Positions 24,547-33,868 are shown, numbered from the stretch's first letter. The stretch is DNA of 64,000 bases from Ralstonia mannitolilytica (GCF_905397375.1 NZ_CAJPVG010000004.1:248001-312000), one strand, 5' to 3'. Translations and numbers: made by a program. Notes: generated from the letters alone by a model not told the origin.

Positions 24547-25584
24547 TCAGTGGGTGGCGTTCCAGTGGACGTCCACCGCGTTCAGCCACAGGGCTTTGTC
24601 CTGCTTGGGCAGGAAGGACGCCTCGAAGCTGTTGCGCGCGAGCGTGTGGGCATCGGCAGCGCTCAGGTCGAGGGCGTCGAAGGTGGCGAGCCAGTTGGCG
24701 TTCATGTAGCCGCCGAAGTAGGCCGGGTCATCGGAGTGCAGCGTCACTGCGCAGCCGGCGTTCAGCAATTGCTTGAGCGAGTGGTCGCGCAGGTCGGGGT
24801 AGACCTTCAGCTTTTCGTTCGACAGCGGGCAGACCGTCAGCGCGATGCGCTCGGCGGCGAGGCGCCTGACCAGTGCCGCGTCGTCGATGGCGCGCACGCC
24901 GTGGTCGATGCGCTCCACCTTCAGGATGTCGAGCGCGTCGGTCACGTACTGCGCGGGGCCTTCCTCACCGGCGTGGGCGACCAGGCGCAGGCCGAGTTCC
25001 TTGCAGCGTGCGAAGACACGCGCGAACTTCTCGGGCGGGTTGCCGCGTTCCGACGAATCGAGCCCCACACCGATGATGCGGTTGGCCGGGTCCTGGATGT
25101 ACGGCAGGGCGGCTTCCAGCGTAGTGAATGCGTCTTCCTCGCTCAGGTGGCGCAGGAAGCAGAGGATCAGCCGGCTGGAAAAACCATGCTGGCGCTCGGC
25201 GTCGTCCAGCGCGCGGACGATGCCACCGATGACCACGTGCATCGGCACGTTGCGCGCGGTGTGGGTCTGCGGGTCGAAGAAGATCTCGGCGTGGCGGACG
25301 TTGTCGGCCACGGCACGCGCCACATAGGCGGCGGTCATGTCGTAGAAATCCTGCTCGGTGAGCAGCACGCTTGCGCCCGCGTAGTACAGGTCGAGGAACG
25401 ATTGCAGGTCGTCGAAGGCATACGCCGCGCGCACTTCCTCGACGGAGGCATACGGCAGCTTGACGCCGTTGCGCTCGGCCAGCGCGAACATCAGTTCGGG
25501 TTCGAGCGAGCCTTCGATGTGGATGTGCAGTTCGGCCTTCGGGCTGGTGGCGATGCGTTCGGCAAGGGCTGGCGAGATCGGCAT
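24547..25584 (-). CDS. Adenine deaminase (adenosine deaminase superfamily, type 2)
   Basis: Deaminates adenine to hypoxanthine. The 345-residue product has the superfamily zinc residues (AELHIHIEGSLEPELMFALAERN, LVAHAGEEGP, RIDHGVRA, TLHSDDPAYFGGY). The stretch YAFDDLQSFLDLYYAGASVLLTEQDFYDMTAAYV is typical of the type 2 adenine deaminase branch (Pseudomonas PA0148 type) rather than classical adenosine deaminase, and the purine-base context agrees; many databases still call it add. The ATG at 25584 lies two bases after the xdhC stop, so the two are translationally linked. Confidence 0.88.
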   Translation of the reverse strand: MPISPALAERIATSPKAELHIHIEGSLEPELMFALAERNGVKLPYASVEEVRAAYAFDDLQSFLDLYYAGASVLLTEQDFYDMTAAYVARAVADNVRHAEIFFDPQTHTARNVPMHVVIGGIVRALDDAERQHGFSSRLILCFLRHLSEEDAFTTLEAALPYIQDPANRIIGVGLDSSERGNPPEKFARVFARCKELGLRLVAHAGEEGPAQYVTDALDILKVERIDHGVRAIDDAALVRRLAAERIALTVCPLSNEKLKVYPDLRDHSLKQLLNAGCAVTLHSDDPAYFGGYMNANWLATFDALDLSAADAHTLARNSFEASFLPKQDKALWLNAVDVHWNATH

Positions 25585-25586
25585 GA

Positions 25587-26615
25587 TCAGACTGGCGTAG
25601 GAGTGCGGTAGGGGACTATCGCGCCGCCGCTGGCAGTGGTGAGCGCGTGCTGTTGCAGCTCTCGCACCTGCAGCAGTTGCGCGACGACGGAGACCGCAAT
25701 GATATCCGGCGCCTTGTCGGCGATGCCAGCAATCCCAATCGGGCAGACCATTTCCGGCAGGCGTGCGGGGTCGACGCCGTGTTCGACCATGCGGTGCTCG
25801 AAGCGGGCGCGCTTGGTCTTGGAGCCGATGAGACCGAAGTAGGCGAAGTCCGTGCGGCGCATGATGCGTTCGCACAGCGCGAGGTCCAGCGCATGGTTGT
25901 GCGTCATGACCAGGAAGTAGCTGCCGGCCGGCGCGTGGTCGATCACGGCTTCCGGCGTATCGCTGGCTTCGATGACGACGTTCGGCGGTACATCGGCGGG
26001 GAACATCGCGTCGCGCTCGTCCACCCATGTCACGCGGCAGGGCAGGTTGGCCAGCGCGCGCACGATGGCGTGGCCGACATGGCCCGCGCCGCACAGCACG
26101 ATCGACATGTCGGGCGGCAGGATGGTCTGCGTGAAGCCCACCGCATCGAACTGCACGCCGGCCGCCGCGGCATCGCCAATGGCGGCCGTGACGGGCACCG
26201 ACGGGTCGGCCGATACGGAACGGCGCAGGCTGCGACGCTGGCGCATGGCGTCATCGGCCAGGGCGATCCACTGCGCATCGCGCGCATCGAGCCGTTCGAG
26301 CGACAGGCGCACCACGCCGCCGCAACACTGGCCGAGCGCGGGCCCAAGCGGGATGCGCACGAACTGGCGGCGCGCTTCGCCGCTGGCTTCGTGCGCCGCC
26401 ATCATCGCCTGGGCGATCTCCATCGCGCGCCATTCGAGGTGGCCGCCGCCGATGGTGCCGAAGAAGCCGTCCGCGCACACCAGCATGAGCGTGCCCGCCT
26501 CACGCGGGGCGGAGCCCTGCACGTCCGTCACCGTGACCAGTACGCACGGCTGCCCCGCCTGCACGGTGGCCAGCACGTCGGCAAAGCGGAAGGGGCGCAG
26601 TTGTGTGTGGTCCAT
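25587..26615 (-). CDS. xdhC: Xanthine dehydrogenase accessory protein XdhC
   Basis: Binds molybdenum cofactor, protects its sulfurated form and inserts it into XdhB. The 342-residue protein has the N-terminal XdhC/CoxI domain (VTDVQGSAPREAGTLMLV, GTIGGGHLEW, GPALGQCCGG) and a C-terminal Rossmann domain (IVLCGAGHVGHAIVRALANL, THNHALDLALCERIMRR, FGLIGSKTKRARF). It follows xdhB by 19 bases and precedes adenine deaminase by two. This is the classic xdhABC order. Confidence 0.96.
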   Translation of the reverse strand: MDHTQLRPFRFADVLATVQAGQPCVLVTVTDVQGSAPREAGTLMLVCADGFFGTIGGGHLEWRAMEIAQAMMAAHEASGEARRQFVRIPLGPALGQCCGGVVRLSLERLDARDAQWIALADDAMRQRRSLRRSVSADPSVPVTAAIGDAAAAGVQFDAVGFTQTILPPDMSIVLCGAGHVGHAIVRALANLPCRVTWVDERDAMFPADVPPNVVIEASDTPEAVIDHAPAGSYFLVMTHNHALDLALCERIMRRTDFAYFGLIGSKTKRARFEHRMVEHGVDPARLPEMVCPIGIAGIADKAPDIIAVSVVAQLLQVRELQQHALTTASGGAIVPYRTPTPV

Positions 26616-26634
26616 GGTGGCCTCGGTCTCGGGC

Positions 26635-29001
26635 TCAGACGGTCAGCGGGGCGCTGCGGATCGCGTCGATGGCCTTGAGGATTTCCTCGCACGTGGCCGG
26701 CGCGTTCAGCGGCGGATTGGTGCGGCCGTCGCCCACGGCGGCCACCGCGTCGCGAATGGCGAAGAATACCGAGAACGGCAGCAGCAGCGGGGGCTCGCCC
26801 AACGCCTTGGAGCGGTGGATGCTGTCTTCCACGTTGGCGTTGTTGAACAAGCGCACGCGGAAATCCGGCGGGCAGTCGTTGACGGTCGGGATCTTGTAGG
26901 TGGACGGCGCATGCGTCATCAGCTTGCCGTTCTTGTTCCACCACAGTTCTTCGGTCGTCAGCCAGCCCATGCCCTGGATGAACGCGCCTTCCACCTGGCC
27001 AATGTCGATGGCCGGGTTGATCGAGCGGCCGGCGTCGTGCAGCACATCGGCGCGCAGCAGGCGCCATTCGCCGGTCAGCGTATCGACCACCACTTCCGAC
27101 ACTGCTGCGCCATAGGCGTAGTAGTAGAACGGACGGCCCTGCAGCCTGGCCTGGTCCCAGTGCAGCTTGGGCGTGGCGTAGAAGCCGTCCGACCACAACT
27201 GCACGCGCGCGATGTAGGCAAGGCGGATCAGTTCGTCGAACGGCACGCGGCGTGGCCCGATCTCCACCTGGTCGGCCACGAACGCGACGCTGCTGGCAGG
27301 TACGTTGTAGTGCTGCGCGGCAAATGCGGTGAGACGCTCGCGGATCTGGCGGGCGGCATCCTGCGCGGCCTTGCCGTTCAGGTCGCTGCCCGTGGACGCG
27401 GCGGTGGCCGAGGTGTTGGCGACCTTGCTGGTGTCCGTGGCCGTGACGCGAATGCGCGTGAACGCCACGCCCAGTTCGTGCGCGACCACCTGCGCAACCT
27501 TCGTGTTCAGGCCCTGGCCCATTTCCGTGCCGCCGTGGTTCACCAGGATCGAGCCATCGTTGTACACGTGCACGAGCGCGCCGGCCTGGTTGAAGTGCTT
27601 CACGTTGAACGAGATGCCGAACTTCACGGGCGTGAGCGCCAGGCCGCGCTTGAGCACCGGGCTCGTCGCGTTGAATGCGCGGACGGCCTCGCGGCGCGCC
27701 CGGTACTCCGACGACGCTTCGAGCTCGTCGAGCAGTTCGTGGATGACGTTGTCTTCCACCGTCTGGCCGTACGGCGTGACGTTGTTCGTGGTCTTGCCGT
27801 ACAGGTTGGCGCGCCGCACGTCGAGCGGGTCCTTGCCGAGGGCGCGCGCGATGTTGTCCATGATGTACTCGATGGCAAACGCGCCCTGCGGGCCGCCAAA
27901 ACCGCGGAAGGCGGTGTTCGACTGCGTGTTGGTGCGCGCACAGAAGCCGTCGATCTCCACTTCCGGCAGCCAGTAGGCGTTGTCGAAGTGGCAGATGGCG
28001 CGCGTCATCACGGGGCCGGACAGGTCGGCCGAGAACCCGGCGCGCGAGGTCATGTCGACCTTCACGCCCTGGATGCGGCCGTCGTCGTCGTAGCCGGCCT
28101 CGTAGGCGAAACGGAAGTCGTGCCGCTTGCCGGTGATCATCATGTCGTCGTCGCGGTCCGGACGCAGCTTCACCGGGCAGGCGAGCTTCCAGGCCGCGAG
28201 CGCGGCGCAGCAGGCAAACAGGCCCGACTGCGACTCCTTGCCGCCAAAGCCGCCTCCCATGCGGCGGCATTCGACCTGCACCTGGTTGGCGTGCCAGCCC
28301 AGCATGTGCGACACCATGTGTTGCATCTCGGTCGGATGCTGCGTGGAGCACCACACGTGCATGCCGTTGTCTTCCTTCGGCACCGCGTACGAGATCTGGC
28401 CTTCCAGATAGAACTGCTCCTGGCCGCCCAGCGACATGTGGCCCGCTTCAGCGTGGGGCGCAGCGGCGATGCGCGCAGCGGGTTCGCCGCGCTTGAGGTG
28501 CATCGGCGGCAGCACGGATTTGCCGGCGGCGCGGGCTTCTTCGGGGGTGAGGAGCGCGGGCAGCACTTCGTACTCGATCTGGCCCAGGCGTGCCGCGCGG
28601 CGCGCCGCATCGTGCGACGTGGCTACCACGATGAACATCGGCTGGCCGACAAAGTGCACCGTGTCGGTGGCCAGGATCGGATCGTCGTGGATGATCGGGC
28701 CGCAATCGTTCGTGCCCGGAATATCGGCCGACGTGAATACCGCCACCACGCCCGGCGCCGCTTTCACGCGCTCGAGGTCCATGTTGACGATGCGCGCATG
28801 CGCCTGCGTGCTCATGCCCAGTGCCGCGTGCAGCGTGCCGGCCAGCTCGGGGATGTCGTCGGTATAGGTGGCGGTGCCGGCCACATGCAGGTGCGCGGAT
28901 TCATGCGGGCGCGAGATGCCGACCACGGCACCGCGCTGGTCGGGCATCGCCGCCGCGATGTCGGCTTCCGCCAGCAGGAAAGCTTCGGTTTGCTTGTTCA
29001 T
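26635..29001 (-). CDS. xdhB: Xanthine dehydrogenase, molybdenum-binding subunit
   Basis: The catalytic subunit that hydroxylates hypoxanthine to xanthine and xanthine to urate. It is 788 residues, the usual length. Visible are the N-terminal aldehyde-oxidase hammerhead domain (HVAGTATYTDDIPELAGTLHAALG), the cofactor-binding MGGGFGGKE, the FRGFGGPQG loop, the VNHGGTEMGQGLNTKV motif and the GQVEGAFIQGMGWLTTEE stretch with the catalytic Glu near the C-terminus. It is three bases downstream of xdhA and forms the alpha2beta2 enzyme with it. Confidence 0.97.
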   Translation of the reverse strand: MNKQTEAFLLAEADIAAAMPDQRGAVVGISRPHESAHLHVAGTATYTDDIPELAGTLHAALGMSTQAHARIVNMDLERVKAAPGVVAVFTSADIPGTNDCGPIIHDDPILATDTVHFVGQPMFIVVATSHDAARRAARLGQIEYEVLPALLTPEEARAAGKSVLPPMHLKRGEPAARIAAAPHAEAGHMSLGGQEQFYLEGQISYAVPKEDNGMHVWCSTQHPTEMQHMVSHMLGWHANQVQVECRRMGGGFGGKESQSGLFACCAALAAWKLACPVKLRPDRDDDMMITGKRHDFRFAYEAGYDDDGRIQGVKVDMTSRAGFSADLSGPVMTRAICHFDNAYWLPEVEIDGFCARTNTQSNTAFRGFGGPQGAFAIEYIMDNIARALGKDPLDVRRANLYGKTTNNVTPYGQTVEDNVIHELLDELEASSEYRARREAVRAFNATSPVLKRGLALTPVKFGISFNVKHFNQAGALVHVYNDGSILVNHGGTEMGQGLNTKVAQVVAHELGVAFTRIRVTATDTSKVANTSATAASTGSDLNGKAAQDAARQIRERLTAFAAQHYNVPASSVAFVADQVEIGPRRVPFDELIRLAYIARVQLWSDGFYATPKLHWDQARLQGRPFYYYAYGAAVSEVVVDTLTGEWRLLRADVLHDAGRSINPAIDIGQVEGAFIQGMGWLTTEELWWNKNGKLMTHAPSTYKIPTVNDCPPDFRVRLFNNANVEDSIHRSKALGEPPLLLPFSVFFAIRDAVAAVGDGRTNPPLNAPATCEEILKAIDAIRSAPLTV

Positions 29002-29004
29002 GTC

Positions 29005-30528
29005 TCAGGCAGCGGTGAGGGTGTTCAGTTCGACCGCGCGCACATTGATCTGTTCGGGCGCGAGCGGCCCGTCGGCGCGGGTTTCCAGCCAGAAGCGGTA
29101 CACCGTGTTGGCCGCCGAGATGCGGCGGTAGTTGTCCGTGGCGCGCATGTCGGTCAGCGGCGTGTAGTCGCGCGACATGGCTGCCATGGCCGCCCGCACG
29201 GTCGCTTCGTTCCACGGCTGCCCGATGATGGCGTTCTCGGTTTCGGTCGCACGCTTGGACGTTGCGGCCATGCCGCCGTAGGCGATGCGCGCGCTGCGGA
29301 CGCGGGTTTCGCCATCCTGGTCGTCCAGCTCGATCGCGAGCGCCGCGCACACGGCTGAGATGTCTTCGTCAAAGCGCTTGGACAGCTTGTACGTGCGGAA
29401 GCGCAGCGCATCGCGGCCCTCGCGTGCCGGAATGCGCAGGCCGGCCACGAACTCGCCGTCTTCCATCGCGTTCTTCTGGTAAGCCAGGTACAGGTCTTCG
29501 AGCGGCAGCTCGCGGCGGGCTTCCCCGCGCTGCAGCACGACCCGCGTGCCAAGGGCGATGAGGGCTGGGGCCGAATCCCCGATCGGCGAGCCGTTGGCGA
29601 TGTTGCCGCCCAGCGTCCCGGCGTTGCGGATCGGCAGCGAGGCGAAGCGCTTCCACAGTTCGGTCAGCTCCGGGTAGTCCTGGGCGAGGAAGCCGTAGGC
29701 CGCCTCCAGCGACACCGCGGCGCCGACCTCGATCCAGCCGTCGCGCTTTTCCAGTGCGTACAGGTCGGCCACCTGCCCGATGTACAGGATGTCGCCCAGC
29801 TCGCGGAACTGCTTCGTGACCCACAGGCCCACGTCGGTGCTGCCGGCGAGGATGCGGATGTCCGGGTGCGCAGCCTTGATGGCGGCGAATGCCGAGACGG
29901 TGCGTGGGGCGTAGAAGCGCGGCGCGTTCTCGACACCGGCGGGGGCGTAGGCGAAGGTGTCCTTGCGCTGCAGGTTGCGCAGCGTTTCAGCCAGCTGAGT
30001 GCGGTCGATGCCGGCCGGCGCGGGCAGCTCGAACATGCGTTCGCCCGCGTCGATGATCGGCCGGTAGCCGGTGCAGCGGCACAGGTTGCCCGTGAGCGAA
30101 TCGCAGATGGCCTGGCGGGACGGCGGCGCGTTGCTGCCGGTGTTCTCGTACAGCGCGTAGAGCGACATCACGAAGCCCGGGGTGCAGAAGCCGCACTGCG
30201 AGCCGTGGCACTCGACCATCGCCTGCTGCACCGGGTGCAGCGAGCCATCCTTGCTGCGCACGTCTTCCACCGTGAACAGCGCCTTGCCATCGAGCGTGGG
30301 CAGGAACTGGATGCAGGCGTTGACAGCCTTCAGGCCGACGCTGCCGTCTGCCTGCAGCTCGCCGAGCACGACGGTACATGCACCGCAATCGCCCTCGGCA
30401 CACCCTTCCTTGGTGCCTGTGCAGTGCGCGTCTTCACGCAGGTATTGAAGCACCGTCCGGGTGATCGGCGCGTCTGAAACGGTGCGCACCTGGCCGCGGT
30501 GGAAGAAGCGGATGGGCTGAGTCTCCAT
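29005..30528 (-). CDS. xdhA: Xanthine dehydrogenase, [2Fe-2S]/FAD subunit
   Basis: The electron-transfer subunit that moves electrons from the molybdenum site to NAD. The 507-residue protein has a plant-type ferredoxin domain (GTKEGCAEGDCGACTVVLG), a second [2Fe-2S] domain (CHGSQCGFCTPGF and NLCRCTGYRPI) and, from about residue 190, the FAD domain (ILAGSTDVGLWVTKQ and RNAGTLGGNIANGSPIGDS). The ATG at 30528 gives the family N-terminus METQPIRFF. It is first in the xdhA-xdhB-xdhC-ade-guaD run and divergent from a LysR gene. Confidence 0.97.
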   Translation of the reverse strand: METQPIRFFHRGQVRTVSDAPITRTVLQYLREDAHCTGTKEGCAEGDCGACTVVLGELQADGSVGLKAVNACIQFLPTLDGKALFTVEDVRSKDGSLHPVQQAMVECHGSQCGFCTPGFVMSLYALYENTGSNAPPSRQAICDSLTGNLCRCTGYRPIIDAGERMFELPAPAGIDRTQLAETLRNLQRKDTFAYAPAGVENAPRFYAPRTVSAFAAIKAAHPDIRILAGSTDVGLWVTKQFRELGDILYIGQVADLYALEKRDGWIEVGAAVSLEAAYGFLAQDYPELTELWKRFASLPIRNAGTLGGNIANGSPIGDSAPALIALGTRVVLQRGEARRELPLEDLYLAYQKNAMEDGEFVAGLRIPAREGRDALRFRTYKLSKRFDEDISAVCAALAIELDDQDGETRVRSARIAYGGMAATSKRATETENAIIGQPWNEATVRAAMAAMSRDYTPLTDMRATDNYRRISAANTVYRFWLETRADGPLAPEQINVRAVELNTLTAA

Positions 30529-30628
30529 GGGGTCTACGCGTGTTTGTGTGTATGACGGAACCATAGCACCGGGTCAGGAATGCAATATTTGGCCCAGGTG
30601 ATAACCCGCATCGGAAAGCCAAAATCCG

Positions 30629-30638
30629 GGGTATACCC
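30629..30638. promoter_or_regulatory. Palindrome GGGTATACCC in the xdhA/LysR gap
   Basis: A perfect 10-bp palindrome lies between the divergent xdhA and LysR starts, about 100 bases from each. LysR sites are usually imperfect T-N11-A dyads, so this is only a candidate operator. No strong -35/-10 pair is obvious nearby. Confidence 0.3.
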
Positions 30639-30738
30639 GTCGGTAGTGGTCTGGCGGCGCGGCGTGCAAGTGACATACACTCACAGCGTCCCTCAGCCCG
30701 TTTTTGTCGGTACGGCGTCGCCCGTGCCCGGTGTCCAC

Positions 30739-31683
30739 ATGCACGGCAAAGATCACCTCGATACGTACCTCCTGCGCGTTCTGTACACGCTGCTCACCGA
30801 GCAGAGCGTGACCCGTACGGCCGTCAAGCTTGGCCAGTCGCAGCCGGCGATCAGCAATACCCTCAAGCGGCTGCGCGAGATCACCGGGGACGCCATCCTC
30901 GTGCGCGGCAAGAACGGCATGGTGCCCACCGAGCGCGGCCACGAGCTGCTCACGCTGGCGCAGCAAAGCCTGGAGGCGATGGAGCGCATCGCCCGGCCGT
31001 CGCAGGAGTTCGACCCGGGCAACACGACGCGCACGTTCCACCTGGGGGCGCCCGATTACCTCGACGCGTTCTTCCTCCCCAACATCGTGGAGCGCCTGCG
31101 CAAGCACGCACCGCAGGCCAAGCTGGTGGTGCATCCGCTCAATGCCGGTGTGGATTACCTCGCCGCGCTCGAGCAGGGCGGCATGGATCTGGTGATCGGC
31201 AACTGGCTCTCGCCGCCCGAGCATCTGCATATTTCACCGCTGTTCGACGACGAGGTGGTCTGCATGCTCGGTGCACAGCACCCCCTGGCGCGCAAGGGCA
31301 TCTCGCTCAAGCACTATGTCGAGATGCCGCATCTCGCGCCGGCTCCGTATGCGGCGATGCAGCGCAGCATGATCGATCAGGCACTTGCAGAGCAGGGTTT
31401 GAAGCGGCAGATCCAGGTGTCGCTGCCGTATTTCGGGCTGGTGCCGTATGTCCTGATGCGCACCGATCTGGTGTTCACGACCGGCCGGCAATTTGCCGCG
31501 CATTGCGCGCAGTACCTGCCGATCCGCATCCTGCCCACGCCCGTGGCGTTCCCGAAGATGCGTTTCTACCAGCTGTGGCACGAGCGCAGCCACGCCGCAC
31601 CCGACGTGATGTGGCTGCGCCGCATGATCGGCGAGGTCGCGGCGGAGCTGCCGCAGCATCCGCAATTGGAAACGGCGGCCTGA
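30739..31683 (+). CDS. LysR-family regulator, divergent from xdhA
   Basis: A 314-residue regulator with an N-terminal winged helix (VLYTLLTEQSVTRTAVKLGQSQPAISNTLKRLREITGDAIL) and a substrate-binding domain (FHLGAPDYLDAFFLP, VIGNWLSPPEHLHISPLFDDEVVCML). The ATG at 30739 starts the usual N-terminus HGKDHLDTYLLRVLYTLL; the open frame extends 53 codons upstream but that part is not family-like. Divergent orientation to xdhA makes it the likely local regulator of xanthine oxidation; the inducer is unknown. Confidence 0.9.
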   Translation: MHGKDHLDTYLLRVLYTLLTEQSVTRTAVKLGQSQPAISNTLKRLREITGDAILVRGKNGMVPTERGHELLTLAQQSLEAMERIARPSQEFDPGNTTRTFHLGAPDYLDAFFLPNIVERLRKHAPQAKLVVHPLNAGVDYLAALEQGGMDLVIGNWLSPPEHLHISPLFDDEVVCMLGAQHPLARKGISLKHYVEMPHLAPAPYAAMQRSMIDQALAEQGLKRQIQVSLPYFGLVPYVLMRTDLVFTTGRQFAAHCAQYLPIRILPTPVAFPKMRFYQLWHERSHAAPDVMWLRRMIGEVAAELPQHPQLETAA

Positions 31684-31717
31684 GCCGCCGTTCCGTCAGT
31701 CGCCGCTTGCGCCTGCG

Positions 31718-32554
31718 TCACTTGCCGCCGGCGAGCGCCTTTCCGTAGTTCGGGAAGAACACCTGCTCGCCGTTCACCTTGAAGTCGGCAATGGCCTGTT
31801 GGCCAGCCGGCGAGGTGATCCATTCGATGAGTTTCGTGGCGTCGGTGTAGTTGATGCCCGCGTGCTTCGCCGGGTTGACCGCAATGATGCCGTACGGGTT
31901 GAACATGCGCGGATCGCCGGCCAGCACGATGTCGAGGCCGGTCTTGGCGCGGTAGGCGCCGTAGGTGGCGCGGTCCGACAGCGTGTAGGCGTTCATCTGG
32001 GCGGCCATGTTCAGCACCTCGCCCATTCCCAGGCCGGCGCTCACGTACCACGGCTTGCCCTTCGGGTCGATGTCGGCGGATTTCCAGTAGGCCTTTTCCA
32101 TGACGTCGGTGCCGGAGTTGTCTGCGCGCGAGATGAACTTCGCGTTGGCCCTGGCGATGGTCTCCATGCCCTGGATCACGTTCTTCTGACCCCGCACGCG
32201 GGCCGGGTCGGCGGCCGGGCCGACGAGGATGAAGTCGTTGTACATCACGTCGCGCCGGTCGATGCCGCCGCCGGACGCAACAAAGGCATCCTCGAGCGGA
32301 CGGGCGTGCACCAGCACCACGTCGACGTCGCCCGATTCTCCGAGCTTGACTGCCTTGCCCGTGCCAACGGCAATCACGTGCACATGGACGCCCGTGGCGG
32401 CCTCGAACTTGGGGAGCAGGACTTTGAGCAGGCCCGAGTTTTCCGTGCTCGTGGTGGTGGCCATGCGGAGCTCGCCAGCATATGCGGCCGTGGCGGCGGC
32501 CAATGTCAGGCAGAGTATCGCAGGCAGCCGAAGGGTTTTGAGGAATCCGGGCAT
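31718..32554 (-). CDS. Tungstate/molybdate-type periplasmic binding protein (TupA-like)
   Basis: A 278-residue periplasmic binding protein with a signal peptide ending in ATAAYAGE and the TTTS oxyanion motif at the mature N-terminus (LRMATTTSTENSGLL), as in TupA tungstate-binding proteins. VIAVGTGKAVKLGESGDVDVVLVHA and ISRADNSGTDVMEKAYW are also family features. TupA normally works with permease TupB and ATPase TupC, but neither is next to it: a LysR gene converges on one side and a ModE-like regulator diverges on the other. Tungstate versus molybdate specificity is not resolvable. Confidence 0.85.
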   Translation of the reverse strand: MPGFLKTLRLPAILCLTLAAATAAYAGELRMATTTSTENSGLLKVLLPKFEAATGVHVHVIAVGTGKAVKLGESGDVDVVLVHARPLEDAFVASGGGIDRRDVMYNDFILVGPAADPARVRGQKNVIQGMETIARANAKFISRADNSGTDVMEKAYWKSADIDPKGKPWYVSAGLGMGEVLNMAAQMNAYTLSDRATYGAYRAKTGLDIVLAGDPRMFNPYGIIAVNPAKHAGINYTDATKLIEWITSPAGQQAIADFKVNGEQVFFPNYGKALAGGK

Positions 32555-32711
32555 GGTGTCAGGGTCATGTGGAACACGTGGACGCTTTATGTCGAATGCT
32601 GCATGATTGCGGCAATTCGGGGACGGCCGGCGGCCACCATGCGCCCGCCCCAGAATCCGAGGCATTGTTCTCTGGGGCCGCGGTCGAAGTAAATAGGAAA
32701 TCTTTAACATA

Positions 32712-33812
32712 ATGGCGTTCCAGTTTGAGGTCTTTCCGGTGATCGGGCCGGACGATAATCCGCGCGCTAACGGCAAGGTGTTCCAGTTGCTGCGCGCCGT
32801 GCGGGAAACCGGCTCCCTGCATCGGGCCGCGAAGCAGGTCGGGTTGTCGTACCGGCACGCCTGGGGCGTCATGCGATCGTGGGAAGAGATGCTCGGGCGC
32901 ACCTTGCTCGACATGGAGCGCGGCCGGGGCGCGTCGCTCACACTGTTTGGCGAGCGCCTGCTGCGCGCCGAGATGCGGTTGCGCGAGCAGCTCGACCCCG
33001 CGCTGCGGCAAGCCATGGGGCAGTTCCTGTCGGAGCTCGACGACGCCTCGCAGTCGCAGGCGCGCATCCGTTTTTCGGGCAGCCACGATCCGGCCGTCGA
33101 GGTGCTTGCCCAGACGCTGGCCGCGCATGGCAACGGCGCGCACCTGGACACCGTCTTCTGCAGCGCCGTCGAGGGGCTGATCTGCCTGCAGGAAAAGCAG
33201 TGCGAGGTGGCCGGCTTCTATGTGGCGCCGCAGCAGGGCGCCGGCTCGATCGCGCATCAGACCCTGCGCAAATGGCTGCGGCCCACTGCCGTGCGCCTGA
33301 TCGCATTGGCCGACCGGGAGCAGGGGCTGATGATGTCGGCCGACTGGGCCGGCAAGGTACAGTCGTTGAGCGACCTGGCGCGCACCCAGGCGCGTTTCAT
33401 CAACCGCCAGCGCAGCTCCGGCACGCGTCTGCTGTTCGATCAGCTGCTGGTTGCGGCGGGGTTGTACCCTGATCAGATCAACGGCTACGACGAACAGGAG
33501 TTTTCCAGCGACAAGATCGCCGTGGCCGTGCAGGAGGGCCGCGCGGACGTCGGCTTCGGGCTGCGTCCGGGGGCCGAGGCGCACGGGCTGCATTTCGTGC
33601 CGCTGACGCGCGAGACGTATTACCTCGCGGTGCGCCGCAACGACGCCCTGGCGCCGTGGGTGCGCGAACTCATGGAGCGCATCGGCCAGCCGGCCTTCCG
33701 CGAAGGGCTCGGTCATCTTGCCGGCTATCGCGCGACCGAACATGTCGCGTTGCTCACGGCTGACGAAGCGCTGCCGTGGCACGTCGACGAGGCGCGCACG
33801 CCTGCCCACTGA
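32712..33812 (+). CDS. ModE-like HTH regulator with substrate-binding domain
   Basis: A 366-residue one-component regulator. The N-terminal 110 residues are a ModE-like LysR-type helix-turn-helix (NGKVFQLLRAVRETGSLHRAAKQVGLSYRHAWGVMRSWEEMLG). The rest is a periplasmic-binding-protein-like domain (SGSHDPAVEVLAQTLA, FINRQRSSGTRLLFDQLL, AVQEGRADVGFGLRP), the type fused to ModE HTHs in molybdate or tungstate regulators. It diverges from the TupA-like gene, 157 bases apart, so it likely senses the oxyanion or cofactor state. Its coding end overlaps no neighbour. Confidence 0.85.
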   Translation: MAFQFEVFPVIGPDDNPRANGKVFQLLRAVRETGSLHRAAKQVGLSYRHAWGVMRSWEEMLGRTLLDMERGRGASLTLFGERLLRAEMRLREQLDPALRQAMGQFLSELDDASQSQARIRFSGSHDPAVEVLAQTLAAHGNGAHLDTVFCSAVEGLICLQEKQCEVAGFYVAPQQGAGSIAHQTLRKWLRPTAVRLIALADREQGLMMSADWAGKVQSLSDLARTQARFINRQRSSGTRLLFDQLLVAAGLYPDQINGYDEQEFSSDKIAVAVQEGRADVGFGLRPGAEAHGLHFVPLTRETYYLAVRRNDALAPWVRELMERIGQPAFREGLGHLAGYRATEHVALLTADEALPWHVDEARTPAH

Positions 33813-33868
33813 AGTCATGCGAACATGGCGGGGTCTGCGCGACGCCGCGCCCCGTTCCCGTGTTGCCC

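Noticed and set aside
25972..29358. A frame of over 1100 codons on the plus strand, antisense to xdhB and xdhC
   Set aside because: Composition is that of a reverse-strand shadow (Arg, His, Ala, Gly) with no recognisable domain; xdhB and xdhC are unambiguous on the minus strand.
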